From contig JAYKKI010000016.1 in the NCBI GenBank assembly GCA_039881145.1, forward strand, positions 9,883,001 through 9,947,000: 64,000 nt of DNA, read 5' to 3'. The notes below the pieces were generated by a model. It was not told the DNA's origin. It saw only the letters and a program-made list of their open reading frames with translations, and ran no database searches. This DNA is from Druceiella hillmani (Eukaryota > Arthropoda > Insecta > Lepidoptera > Hepialidae). This document shows positions 1 to 11,689 of this stretch, piece after piece. Made by a program: the position numbers and the translations under genes. The number at the start of each line of letters is the position of its first letter. Position 1 is the stretch's first letter.

Positions 1-933
1 GTAGATCTAAGTGGGTAATTAAATAAGTAAATAATTATAATATATTATTGTAGTGACATAATGTACAACAATGTCTGCAGCTGGTACTGACATATTTATT
101 AACCCCCATTCTTTAGAAGAATCGTTCAGAGAATATTTTTAAGATAGTTCACAGTAGCTATAAAACTAGGACTTTAATAGTTAGGCAAACTTTTAGTGGT
201 ATTAGTAAAATTTTTAGTTACATTATATATGATCAGTGAAAAAACCATGAATTGAAGAAAAATTTAACAACATCTGAAAAACTAAAATGTCCGTCTCTAT
301 TAATTAAACGTTTTCTACTAATGTTTGTGAACCTAATCTAAATATATAAAGGCAACGTCTCGATTGACATATTAACACCCTACTCAAACCGAGTAGAGAG
401 AGAAATTTGAAATTTGGAAGGGATCGATTTTATACTGGAGGCATAATTGAAGAAGGGATTTCTCGAAATTCATCCCATAAGGAATACAATTTAAATAAGA
501 AAACAAATTCCTATTGTATAGTTTTACGCAAAACTTGAAATAATTACTCTCCAATAAAAATAATGAAATAGGTAATTAAATATTTTTCGAGATTTAATCC
601 AAATAGAGTGAAGAGTGGTGGTTAAATTTATATGGGAAACAATATTTTTAAGGCAATCTTTACTTGAAACTTGGTAATAACGCTTTTTAAAACAATTAAC
701 GAAATACGTATTTTGTCACAACCATGCGTTCGCCGCAATGTATTATCCACCGTGTCCACCGAATATTAACAAATCTTCTAGACGTTAACTTCACAACGTA
801 GACTGCCTGAACGGACACATACGCACACGTCGTTGTGAGTAGTTGCATTGCCTGCTTTTTTCGATGCGGCTTTTAAAAATTATTTAGGTTGAAATAATTG
901 TCTGATCAAATATTTTGATTCATTACAAATCCC
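1..933. other. AT-rich sequence, no gene seen
   Basis: No long open frame or recognisable protein similarity was found on either strand. A slightly GC-richer patch at about 720-860 (rich in ACG/CGT steps) does not translate into anything I recognise; it may be the body of the repeat whose tail lies at 934-966. Confidence 0.5.
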
Positions 934-966
934 CTACGCGAGCGAAACCGCGGGTGAAAAATTAGT
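934..966 (+). repeat. Non-LTR retrotransposon/SINE-like 3' tail
   Basis: The segment CTACGCGAGCGAAACCGCGG followed by GTGAAAAATTAGT is GC-rich against its AT-rich surroundings. It resembles the 3' termini of widespread insect RTE-type elements and the SINEs that share their tails. No coding part is visible upstream, so this would be a short 5'-truncated copy. The family assignment is from memory of such tails, not from a search. Confidence 0.4.
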
Positions 967-2119
967 ATACAATAAAAGGTGGAAACCGTGTAGCCAAAAA
1001 TTAATAGATAATAAAATTTTAGTCTTGTTATTATAACGCACACTACCAATACGAGTACTAAGGTGAGTTCCAATTCTTGCAGAACATATCAATTTGCAGA
1101 TGTTTTTTAAATATTGAAGATTTTCTTTCCTTACTTTATAAAAAAAATTCTTTTCTATGTAAAGTACCTATATAATTGGTAATTAAATATTAATTTTATG
1201 ATAAATGAAATGTCCAAGTTACATGTAATTTTTCAATAACAACATGTAATTTTTTTAAATATTTAGGCACTAATAATTACTACTCTATTATTGCACGGAA
1301 TGATAAAATTAAATAAATAGCGAAATAATAAAAAACTTGAAAAAATCTTCGTATTATTTATTACGTGTATTAAAAACTTAGAAAAAATAAAGCTAAACGG
1401 CTATTAAAGGTAATATAAGAATATTATCTGTTTCTCTCAAAATTCTGCTACTCATCCGCATTATTTCCACCCAGTCGAGGCCAAGTAGGATTTAGTAAAA
1501 CCAATAAAGCTTTCCCTACATTTGGTTTCGCGCAATCAAGTAAAATATATTTACTACTCTAACCGATCCTGAATCATTACATGTCTACTTGTAATACCAT
1601 ATACAATAAATTATCTTCCCTTTAAATCCTCAGACAGATTCAATCTTTTACGATCCATTCCTTAAGTATTCTTTCTGACAATTAATTTAAATAAAAGAAT
1701 ACGAATAACGTTGGAAATTTATCTGATATGACCGAAAACAAAATATTTTTTCATTATCAAATACACTTTGTTAATGTTTTCCTTTCTTTCCTTTCTTAGT
1801 TATTTTAATTTTGTCTTATTTCCATGAATGGTTCTTCAAACTTTTTCTTTAGAATTATTCTTGTGTTTATTATACGATACATTGCCGGTTTGAAATTAAA
1901 CTGTATATTCCGATTTTACATCAGATTTACTAAATTATTTTTACTCCAATTCCGGGCATCAATTCGACAGTGCTCTATTGAATGGACAATCCATAATTGT
2001 CTCAACGAACAAGGTATAAAAATTGTAAGTTAAATTGACAAATTAATACGATTTTAATGTCAACATTTGTTTATTAAAACGCGCTCCTGTGTACCTTAAA
2101 CTATATGTCATTAATCAAG
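967..2119. other. AT-rich sequence, nothing recognised
   Basis: Only short chance frames are present, such as one of 69 codons at 1824-2033 with no recognisable motif. No splice-bounded exon, RNA gene or clear repeat was seen. Confidence 0.5.
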
Positions 2120-2182
2120 TATGAATAGTAAAAAGCACTCTACTTTAATTTCAAATATGAATAGTAAAAAGCACTCTACTTT
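2120..2182. repeat. 36-bp tandem duplication
   Basis: TATGAATAGTAAAAAGCACT begins at 2120 and again at 2156, giving two adjacent units with a 36-bp period. The shared part covers about 27 bases and the linkers differ. The high identity suggests recent slippage or a local duplication. Confidence 0.85.
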
Positions 2183-2327
2183 TATTTGTGTGCTAAATTT
2201 AAATTAACGACAGTTTACATAACAAAGTTTCATAAAAAATAAGTAATTCAAACTATATTTTAGGGACACGTACGTCTAATCATTTTCTTAGTCTAATCGT
2301 CTAATCTTAATCCTTTAACTTATAGGT

Positions 2328-2474
2328 TCAATCAAAATAAATTCTCGGTCCTTAATTGAATATTCGCATTTGACAAGATGTATTTTATTGGCAAGTAAGC
2401 ATGTGATTATTACTCTATTTACTCTTGTAGGATTAGCAGAGTAACAGTAAGGACCCAGAATTTATTTTGATTGG
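2328..2474. mobile_element. Short TIR element (MITE-like), 147 bp
   Basis: Two 26-bp inverted termini face each other. The left is 2328-2353 (TCAATCAAAATAAATTCTCG...) and the right is 2449-2474, whose reverse complement differs at only about two positions. The ~95-bp interior has no coding capacity. This is the architecture of a miniature inverted-repeat transposable element. I cannot identify a clear target-site duplication, so the superfamily is not assigned. Confidence 0.65.
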
Positions 2475-3630
2475 TTAAATAAAAAAAATCTAAATGAATA
2501 CTTAGTTATTTTAATATTTATTTTCAATAATTTCTACCGAGTGTATCTAGTCATTAAAATATAAGGTGAATAAAGATATCTTCGATGAAGTTAAAAATAA
2601 AAGGTTTTTAAAAATTAACTAAAATTATTTAGAAATTTGTCAGCCAATTTGTCGTATAATTTTTGCTTGCAGTTGGCAGAAATTTTTGTGAGTCACTTTT
2701 AAAATTGTAAAATTACAACTCAGTGCCTTCGTTTAAATTGTGTTTCGTCAAAGTGTGTACTACTTAATTAAAGTACATTTTCGTTCCATTTGAAACATGT
2801 AACGAATTTTTATTTGTTTGTACTATAAAAACATTTAAATGAAAAATTCATCCTTTTTCATACTCTCAAAATATAAAAAGGGGTAACATGATTAAGATGG
2901 AAAATTATTAAATCGCGTTCACACTCGTATTAAAAGTCAGTAAATACGAGTAGAAAATATGTTTTGTTAATAATTGATACGTCAAAGTATTTTAAATAAA
3001 TACGAATATGCATAAAATATAGAGTGTGATACTGAAAGCTATCATTATTTGGATAGTAGAAATATATCAGTAGAAATTTTGCTACAATATTGAATAAAAT
3101 AATGCAAGTGCGAGTCGGATTCGCGCACAAAATGTTTTGTATTACCGGACAATATTAATCTAATAAGTTTGTGTTTTCTAAGACACTGAGAAAACCAAAA
3201 TTATTGCTGCAACTTAAAATTATAGATACAACATATCTTATTGACACATAATTATTAAAAAAGTTAATTTAAAAAAAATAAATAAACTTTTTCACAACTT
3301 TTAATTTTTATCAGAATTTTTAATTTTTTCTGAATTTTACACAAGTTAGTTGAAAAGTTAGGGTGAACACACCTTTTACGACTTCAGAAGCGCATGTCCC
3401 ACCAATTATTGACTTAAATAAAAAAGTGTTTAAAGACCTATCTAATGATACACTCATACACCTATGTGCACTGGATTTTTCCATCCTTTAGTTACATGTA
3501 TAGAATGCTTCGCCTGATATTTTTTTTCATAACTCTACTATTTCATTATATAGTGGTTTATAAAAGACACCTAATGTCAAAATTTCATCTAAATAGTGCC
3601 TAAGTACCCGAATAAAATGGCTGTGAGTTA
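2475..3630. other. AT-rich sequence, nothing recognised
   Basis: No supported gene. A minus-strand frame of 66 codons at 2930-3130 is isolated, has no recognisable motif and is composed as expected for AT-rich noncoding DNA. Confidence 0.5.
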
Positions 3631-3725
3631 CGAACAGGCCGACGTTCAGACAGGCAGACAGACACCCATACATGACGAAATGATGAGGGTTTCGGTTCAG
3701 CCATTTGGTTCACGTAACCCAAAAA
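3631..3725 (+). repeat. Dispersed repeat with GACAGGCAGACAGACA motif
   Basis: The run AGACAGGCAGACAGACACCC is followed by GACGAAATGATGAGGGTTTC and a CACGTAACCC end. The order (GACAGACG-type run, GAAGTGAT-like, GGGTT-like, terminal ...CCC) parallels the copies at 33478-33545 (plus) and 32388-32472 (minus), with weaker ones near 18670 and 49080. This appears to be a diverged member of a dispersed noncoding repeat family. Confidence 0.45.
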
Positions 3726-5601
3726 AGAAATTCCGATTTATTGTATGTACTCGAAAATATATTTAAGAAGAAAAGCATTGACGTTATTTACGTATATAAA
3801 AATCTGACAATGACAGAAAAACAAAATGAAGTGAAGGAAATTGAAAGCTGAGCAATCTGAAAAAGCTTAAAGAATGAAAATTCTGTCAATTGAAAAAGGT
3901 TTTGAGAAAGGTACTAACGATATTTTTTAATAATGACAAAGGCCTATATAATAAAGTAATAGACATATATATATCAAAATCCCTTGGCAGATGGTGATGT
4001 TTGTACTTATCGATTTCTGTGTAAACATGTGATATTCTCATTAATATTACTCACTGAATGTGTAGATTATGTAAAGAAATATTTTTCCTAAGTAGGAAAT
4101 GCTATTTTGAAAAATCGAAGGATTATTGAAGGCTATTTCTCCAGTTATTATTGTTAATTCTTTTTACTTTTATCTGCTGTTCATATATATTTTGTTGTTG
4201 CTAGATATTTTGCTGTTATGTTATATTCGTAATGCGTGTAAAATTTTATTTAAAATTACTTAATTTAAAAAAAAAAACAGTGAAACATAAGAACGCTTTC
4301 TTGGGAAATTAAAACATAACTTTTATGGGAATGTTACGCGTAGGAAAAAAATTAAATTTAACACATCGGCAATCCAATAGTAAATTAAATTTGTTAAATA
4401 AAAATAGAATTGATACAGCCTTATTATAGATATTCAAAATTAAATATCATTTTTTGACGTACAAATATAGTAAATAAACAACAAATAAAAAAGACGATAT
4501 TCGATATCTTGTAAGAAAACTTACATGCTATTATTACAACTCATAATATAGGAATTATAGTTTTTTTTTCAATATACTTTATGAAAGAGTGACGGCGGGA
4601 CTTAACTTTTGTCATATGGGTGACATATTATTATTCAATATGAAAATTAAAAATAGCTTCCAACCCGATTACAACACTTCGGTAAAGACATAAAACTTTG
4701 ATTTTATTTATGAATAAGGTGACCTACAAATATCTAGTTAATTTTTTGACGCGGCGAAAAATTTCAGTGAAATTTTGTTCTATATTTTTTGCAGGACATG
4801 TTTAAAAATATCAGATAATTATCACAATATCGCTAACTCTAACACAAACGAGAAGTTACAACAATAATAATGAATCAACTCATGTTTGTTTTGGAAAAAA
4901 AATAAATAATCAATTGATTGGGAAAACAATTGAAATATTTTATTAATTTTAATTGATAAATAGCTTTTGTTATGGAGATTAATTTAAACTTTAGAACATA
5001 TATGTTCTTTAAATGGAATGAAATTAGAATGCAAATTTATTCTTGTATTTTTAATGTTTATAAAGTTTTATGAAAAAGATTGATTAAAATAAAATGACAA
5101 AGTTCTTAGTTTTCTTAGTATTCAACTAACTATATGATATTTAATTAAAACAGAAGAAATACGTTGAAGTAAAAACGTAATTAAAAAAGTAATATTTAAA
5201 GAAATAGAGAAGGGCCAAAAATAATCTCCAAATCGAATCTCGTTCATTTTTGTTTTGTAACTATGACTAATTCTAGGTCAGTTTAAAATATAGAAGTAGC
5301 ATATTTAGTTCATCAAACTATATTATTTCAATCAAATTATTGCTGAGTTAGAATATTGTGTTAGAATTCTTTTAAAAAAATCTTTTTAGTTTCATCAACA
5401 CTTAATTATTACTTAAATCCATCTCAGGACAGTAAGAATTTATTAAAATAATAATACTTTTAAATATTAATACTTTGATATAACCCTCAAACAGATTTAT
5501 TTAAAACACATTATGTACTTAGGTACATAATTGTGTTAGAATATAATTAACTAAGGCTCTTCGTGAATTTTTGAGCATATTTAAATTATTGTTAATTTAC
5601 T
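3726..5601. other. AT-rich sequence, nothing recognised
   Basis: Both strands were read for open frames and familiar protein motifs and gave none. Homopolymer and AT runs dominate. Confidence 0.5.
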
Positions 5602-5880
5602 ACAATCCGTTTAAGAGTTACATTGTTCATTTCCAGAACTCTCATTATCTTGATTATCTGGATGATGAAATACTTATTTTGCAAAGAAACAACTAGCAGT
5701 AACAATTATCTTGAAACTGGATTGATTGACAACCTCCCGTTAAGAAATTCTATTATTCATCCCAAAAACTCATGTCGACGATGAAGTAATTTGGCAAAGT
5801 AACAACTATCAGTAGCAAATATATTGAATCAAGTTTGATTTACTACCATCCTGTAAGGAGTTCCATTTTTTATTTCGGAA
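5602..5880. repeat. Diverged ~115-128 bp tandem repeat, about 2.3 units
   Basis: Units start near 5602, 5730 and 5845. Each opens with a variant of ACAAYCC..TTAAGAGTTAC/ATTCTATTRTTCAT and continues with GATGAAGTAMTTTGGCAAAG, AACAACTAKCAGTARCAA and TTGAAWCWRGWTTGATT. Alignment by eye is unambiguous, but substitutions and small indels are frequent, so the array is old. No open frame is maintained through the units. Confidence 0.7.
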
Positions 5881-6115
5881 TCTCACCCTCAGATCATAAT
5901 CAAATTTATAAGAGACCACCTCGTTAGTTTCCACTTTCAAACATAACAATTATTAGTATTAAACTTTATAAAAATAGAATAGAAATTAATTCAATATGTT
6001 TGTACAAATATAACAAATAAATTTACAAAATTATAAATACGTGAATGTTATTGCGGTTTTCCTATTGGACAACAAGATAAAATATGAGTTCCAAAAAATA
6101 TATATGAATAAATAA

Positions 6116-6117
<2 letters not shown>

Positions 6118-6157
<40 letters not shown>

Positions 6158-6176
6158 CTGAGTGTGTGTGTGTGTA
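6118..6176. repeat. (TA)n plus (TG)n microsatellite
   Basis: About 36 bp of alternating T/A at 6118-6153 is followed after a short linker by a (GT)n run at about 6161-6176. Confidence 0.95.
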
Positions 6177-6180
6177 TATG

Positions 6181-7540
6181 CATTGACGGTTATTTTACCA
6201 TATAGTCAATAAAACAATTATTGTTGTAGCCCTGTGACGTATGGATTAATTGAGATCATATTTTGATCTCTACTGGAAACGGATTTATTATTGAGCTGAA
6301 TATATTTTTACGATTTTACGTACAAAAAATTTATAATATGAACACAATTTTAGGACGTATTTTGGCTTAATATAGAATTCTAAAGATTTTGATTATCTTT
6401 TCTATTTATATTGGTAATACTGATTATATGCAAACATATACCAATTGAATATCGGTAACGTAATATTTGATGAATTTAATATTTACATGCTCAAAACTTG
6501 CTTAATGAAATATTGAGAATTACCGAAAGTTACTTTAAAAGCCCCATTTTTTTATTTTTATTTTCTAAATTAATTAATTTAGACAAATTTATTAACTAAT
6601 TTTTTGTCCTAAACTCCTGTGCACTGATAATATTATTATTATGTATCCTGTATTATAAAAATATTATTGTTAACGTTTTCCATTATAAGTACATATTTTT
6701 TATTATAATTTTTTTTCAAAATATGTAGTGTAGTAAATTTTTAGTCAACGAGTAAACCTGACTATGAAATTTGTGTAAAACTTTAATATAAAACGTTTCA
6801 CTTATTCCCAAATGCGAATTAGTATTTATACTAAACTCTTGCCTGCAACATGTTAACAACTTAGTTTGTTTGCTAGTTGTATATCTGCTATTCTTAGCTC
6901 CATAGGTAGGGAAAGTTTGTCACTTGTTTCTGTTTATATAATTACGAAACATTAATAAGGATCGTTTGTTATTAAGGAATTAGTATTATCATAGACTTCG
7001 AAAGTTTTGAAATTTAATTAAAAGTTAATACCATAATGGAAACAATGTTTGGAGTTTCAATGTAATTTGAAACTGAAAGAAGGTTTTTTGCGAAATGGCC
7101 AAAATTATTCATTGTTAACATGAAATTTAGGGCAGACGTTAACGAACTTTATAAATTCTTAACACAAATAAATTATATATCATATTTTAATATAAGTTGA
7201 TTTATTAAGACGATGCATTTGGTTTGTTTTAACCTACTAATTGATACAATTTATAGTTCATTATTTTCAGAAATTTATATTACGTTTTTAAGATATGCGT
7301 ATACATCTCCCACCACTATTTGCAAGATAAATGTTAGATCAATTTTCTTTCCAAACTTAATTTCGATTATAATCTAATTGTATTTGAAAAAGAAAAAAAG
7401 ACCTTTCTATAAAATGTAGAGTAAATGTAGAAATATTTAAATTAGCATTCATTATGCAGAATTTGACAAGATATATTTAAAGGCTTAATGACTAGTCTAA
7501 TATTGAATATTTTTGGTGGTAATTTTGTAGAAATTCATTA
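6181..7540. other. AT-rich sequence, nothing recognised
   Basis: No supported feature on either strand. The 13-base word TGACTAGTCTAAT at about 7489 recurs at 7712, just outside the fold-back described next. Confidence 0.5.
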
Positions 7541-7542
7541 TT

Positions 7543-7713
7543 CACAGTTAAATGAAACTATGTGATATAGTATTATTTCTACTTTCTTTAAGTTCTTTAC
7601 CATGACCTAGGTTTCGTTATATTACATGTTGTAATACAACGAAACCTAGGTCGTGGTAAAGAACTTAAAGGAAGTAGAAATAATACTACATCAGGTAGTT
7701 TCATTTAATTGTG
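7543..7713. repeat. Near-perfect 171-bp fold-back (hairpin MITE or hpRNA-like)
   Basis: Two ~85-bp arms (7543-7627 and 7629-7713) are reverse complements with only a few mismatches and almost no loop; the centre is ATTACATGTTGTAAT at 7621-7635. The arms include ACCTAGGTTTCGTT and AGTTCTTTAC. No frame crosses it. Such a structure could be a hairpin MITE, or a self-copied inversion that would fold into long double-stranded RNA if transcribed. The near repeat TGACTAGTCTAAT occurs on both sides (7489 and 7712) but is not symmetrically placed, so it is not a clean target duplication. Confidence 0.85.
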
Positions 7714-8109
7714 ACTAGTCTAATCATAAAGTCTAAAGTTTAGAGATTTAATGAAATATTTAAATTTACATATTTGAAAATAAGTTTTAATTTAGGCAGG
7801 CATTTAGTAAGTAGGTGACGTTGGAGTGGATCACATCGGTAAGTTAACGTAATTTGTTGAAAATGAATAATATCACATAATATTAATTATATGAAGAAGA
7901 AGGGATCAATCGAAAACTGGTCAACAAAATTTCACTTTACATGTGTAACTTGACAATTTTAACTGACTATATTATGAACAAGGTGTATCATATTAGAATT
8001 GATATTAAAATATTTTAGATTAATATTCTTTTTCAAAAATATTTTATATTAACAATGAGATTATACCTAGTGGTACAGTACTAATGTAAATATTGCCTAT
8101 GGATGTCTT
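7714..8109. other. AT-rich sequence, nothing recognised
   Basis: No open frame of note. The stretch adjoins the C-terminal end of the minus-strand relic that follows. Confidence 0.5.
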
Positions 8110-9260
8110 CTATATTTTTCTCGTCTCGTTTACACTTATCCTTCCGTATTCTTGGACATCACTTGACTTGGTAACGTTTTTCAATTGTAAAAACATCCTA
8201 ATGGAATCTTTCACCAAGTTCATCGCTAAAAAGCGTTCAAATTTTTAGGAAAGAAGCTCAAATGAGAAGAAAAAAATTCCTAAATAACACTCTGTCTATA
8301 TTCTTTTGATCGATAATTTCCGAGAAAATTTAAGGACATTTTCTTAAAATATTTCGAAGCTGATTTTTCCATACCGCGAAGTTTTTTTTTAAATATTTCA
8401 CTCTTTATCAGTTGGCTGGTCTGATTATCTATAAATATGATCTATTTAATTTTTTCTTTATAGTATAAAAATCCAGCACTATCCAGAATCATTGTTTTTA
8501 CTAAGATAATCCACAGGCCATATTTTATATAAAAATACATCATCAGGTTGAACCAGTAGACCGTTTTTAACATTTGATTTTGTCCTGGAATGGTAGCTTC
8601 TCTTTTGGGTCAATTTTTTTTAGCAAAATTATTTTTTCTATTCCTACTTGCTAATTTACGAAGAATACAACATAATTTTTTATATCCCAGCTGTAATCTT
8701 AAAAGAAGGACTACAACCTCGTTTTTGCTTTTTTTTAATTGCGTTATATGAAAGAACAATTTTTAAGTTTATTTTTGAAGCATCAATAAATGAAAATCAT
8801 TCCTCTGTTTTATATTCTATGCAAAAAGAATTCGTTACGCCATAAATAATATAGAATTCGTTAGTAACTACCATAAATAATAGTAAAGTACCATAAATAA
8901 TAAGAATTCGTTACCATAATAAAGTACCATAAATAATAAGAATTCGTTAGGCCATAAATATACAATAAAGAATTCGTTACAAAACACCAGATCATTATTC
9001 CACGCAGAAAATAACTTATTTTTATTCTTGGTTGTAATAAATTCAATCCCTTCAATTCTAGATCCCAAAAGTTCTGCCCATTATTCATACAAATTTAAGT
9101 CACGAACCAAATAATTGAGGTCTTGAGATAGTGGATATGACCCGTTAGATGAAGAAGCTTCTTGAAAGTCAAAATCAAACCTTATCTGCATTCTGCGATT
9201 CAATACCGGTTTCTTGTAATATCGGTTTCTTGTATTTCAGATTTTCTCGTCACCCGAAAT
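8110..9260 (-). pseudogene. Decayed arthropod mobile-element protein (DLNxLVRDL ... GERFHQD family)
   Basis: Reading the minus strand from about 9230 gives QDLNYLVRDLNLYE and then a segment with LLGSRIEGIEF and a VFCNEF end. After the small repeat at 8826-8985 it resumes as EYKTEE, a stop where W is expected, and FSFIDASKINLKIVLSYN. Further down come YHSRTKS and NVKNGLLVQP, and finally SDELGERFH and IEKRYQVK near 8190-8130. These blocks occur in the same order as in proteins I know from many arthropod genomes (DLNDLVRDL, SRLKxxNLL, LVFCND, EWRLFIDSSK, PGQxNVxxxxLV, SDEHGERFHQDISTMEKRYQG). Those proteins are usually multicopy and uncharacterised, and I assume they are spread by mobile elements. 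Several stops and frame changes show this copy is dead. The exact element class is unknown to me. Confidence 0.75.
8826..8985. repeat. Irregular tandem repeat of AAGAATTCGTTA / CCATAAATAATA
   Basis: The words GAATTCGTTA (about five times) and CCATAAATA (about five times) alternate irregularly. The array sits exactly between the VFCNEF block and the EYKTEE block of the surrounding relic. It therefore probably grew from a local duplication of that coding segment after the gene died, adding roughly 130 bp. Confidence 0.8.
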
Positions 9261-11084
<1,824 letters not shown>

Positions 11085-11504
11085 CTGTTTTTAGTGAGTA
11101 TAATGACACGAATTAATACTAATCGAGTCACGAAATATCTATATCTATCCTTGCATTTAATGTAGTTCACGTTCAATATAGCACTTCGGATAACCGACGT
11201 TTTTATTTTTATAAGGGCGTAAATTTTTCGGAGATTTTTCTAAAATATATAAAATGTTGAAAATCAATTAATTAATTTGAGGTATTACCCCGAATCGTAT
11301 GTAACTAATTTGAGGTATTGAGTCAAATCGAATGAAAATATTTAGACAGTATATTTTAACCTAAAACCCGTTACTGCGGTTAAACGATATCATTAGTTTT
11401 TTTACACACTTAGGTATAAACATTTAAAGATATATAGAAATTTTATTAAATTTAGTATTTATTATATACTTATTTATTTAGTTATTTATATACTTAAATG
11501 TACT

Positions 11505-11682
11505 TTATTGATACATATTGCCGACTTATTGTTAAGAGAGCTATATTTTACAGCCAACCGAAACACCAGTCCAGCCCTGATCGACTAGCGGTCCGGGATC
11601 GAACCGGGTTCACCGCGTTGCACCGCGTAGTCAAAGGCAAACGGCCTTGTGATCAACCCACCACACCACGGCGACAACAATT
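11505..11682 (-). mobile_element. tRNA-derived SINE
   Basis: The only strongly GC-rich patch here. On the minus strand it reads GCCGTGGTGTGGTGGGTTGA, an A-box-like start (plus coordinates 11657-11672), and about 55 bases later GGTTCGATCCC, a canonical Pol III B box (11595-11605). Spacing and sequence fit a tRNA-like head. The sequence lacks a foldable cloverleaf with matching acceptor arms and continues into a non-tRNA body (GGGCTGGACTGGTGTTTCGG) before fading into AT-rich DNA near 11505. That is the structure of a tRNA-derived SINE rather than a tRNA gene. The 3' boundary and target duplication are uncertain. Confidence 0.7.
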
Positions 11683-11689
11683 GTTATTA

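Noticed and set aside
11595..11672. Functional tRNA gene
   Set aside because: Although A- and B-box-like sequences are present, acceptor and anticodon stems do not pair into a normal cloverleaf and the homology continues into a non-tRNA body.
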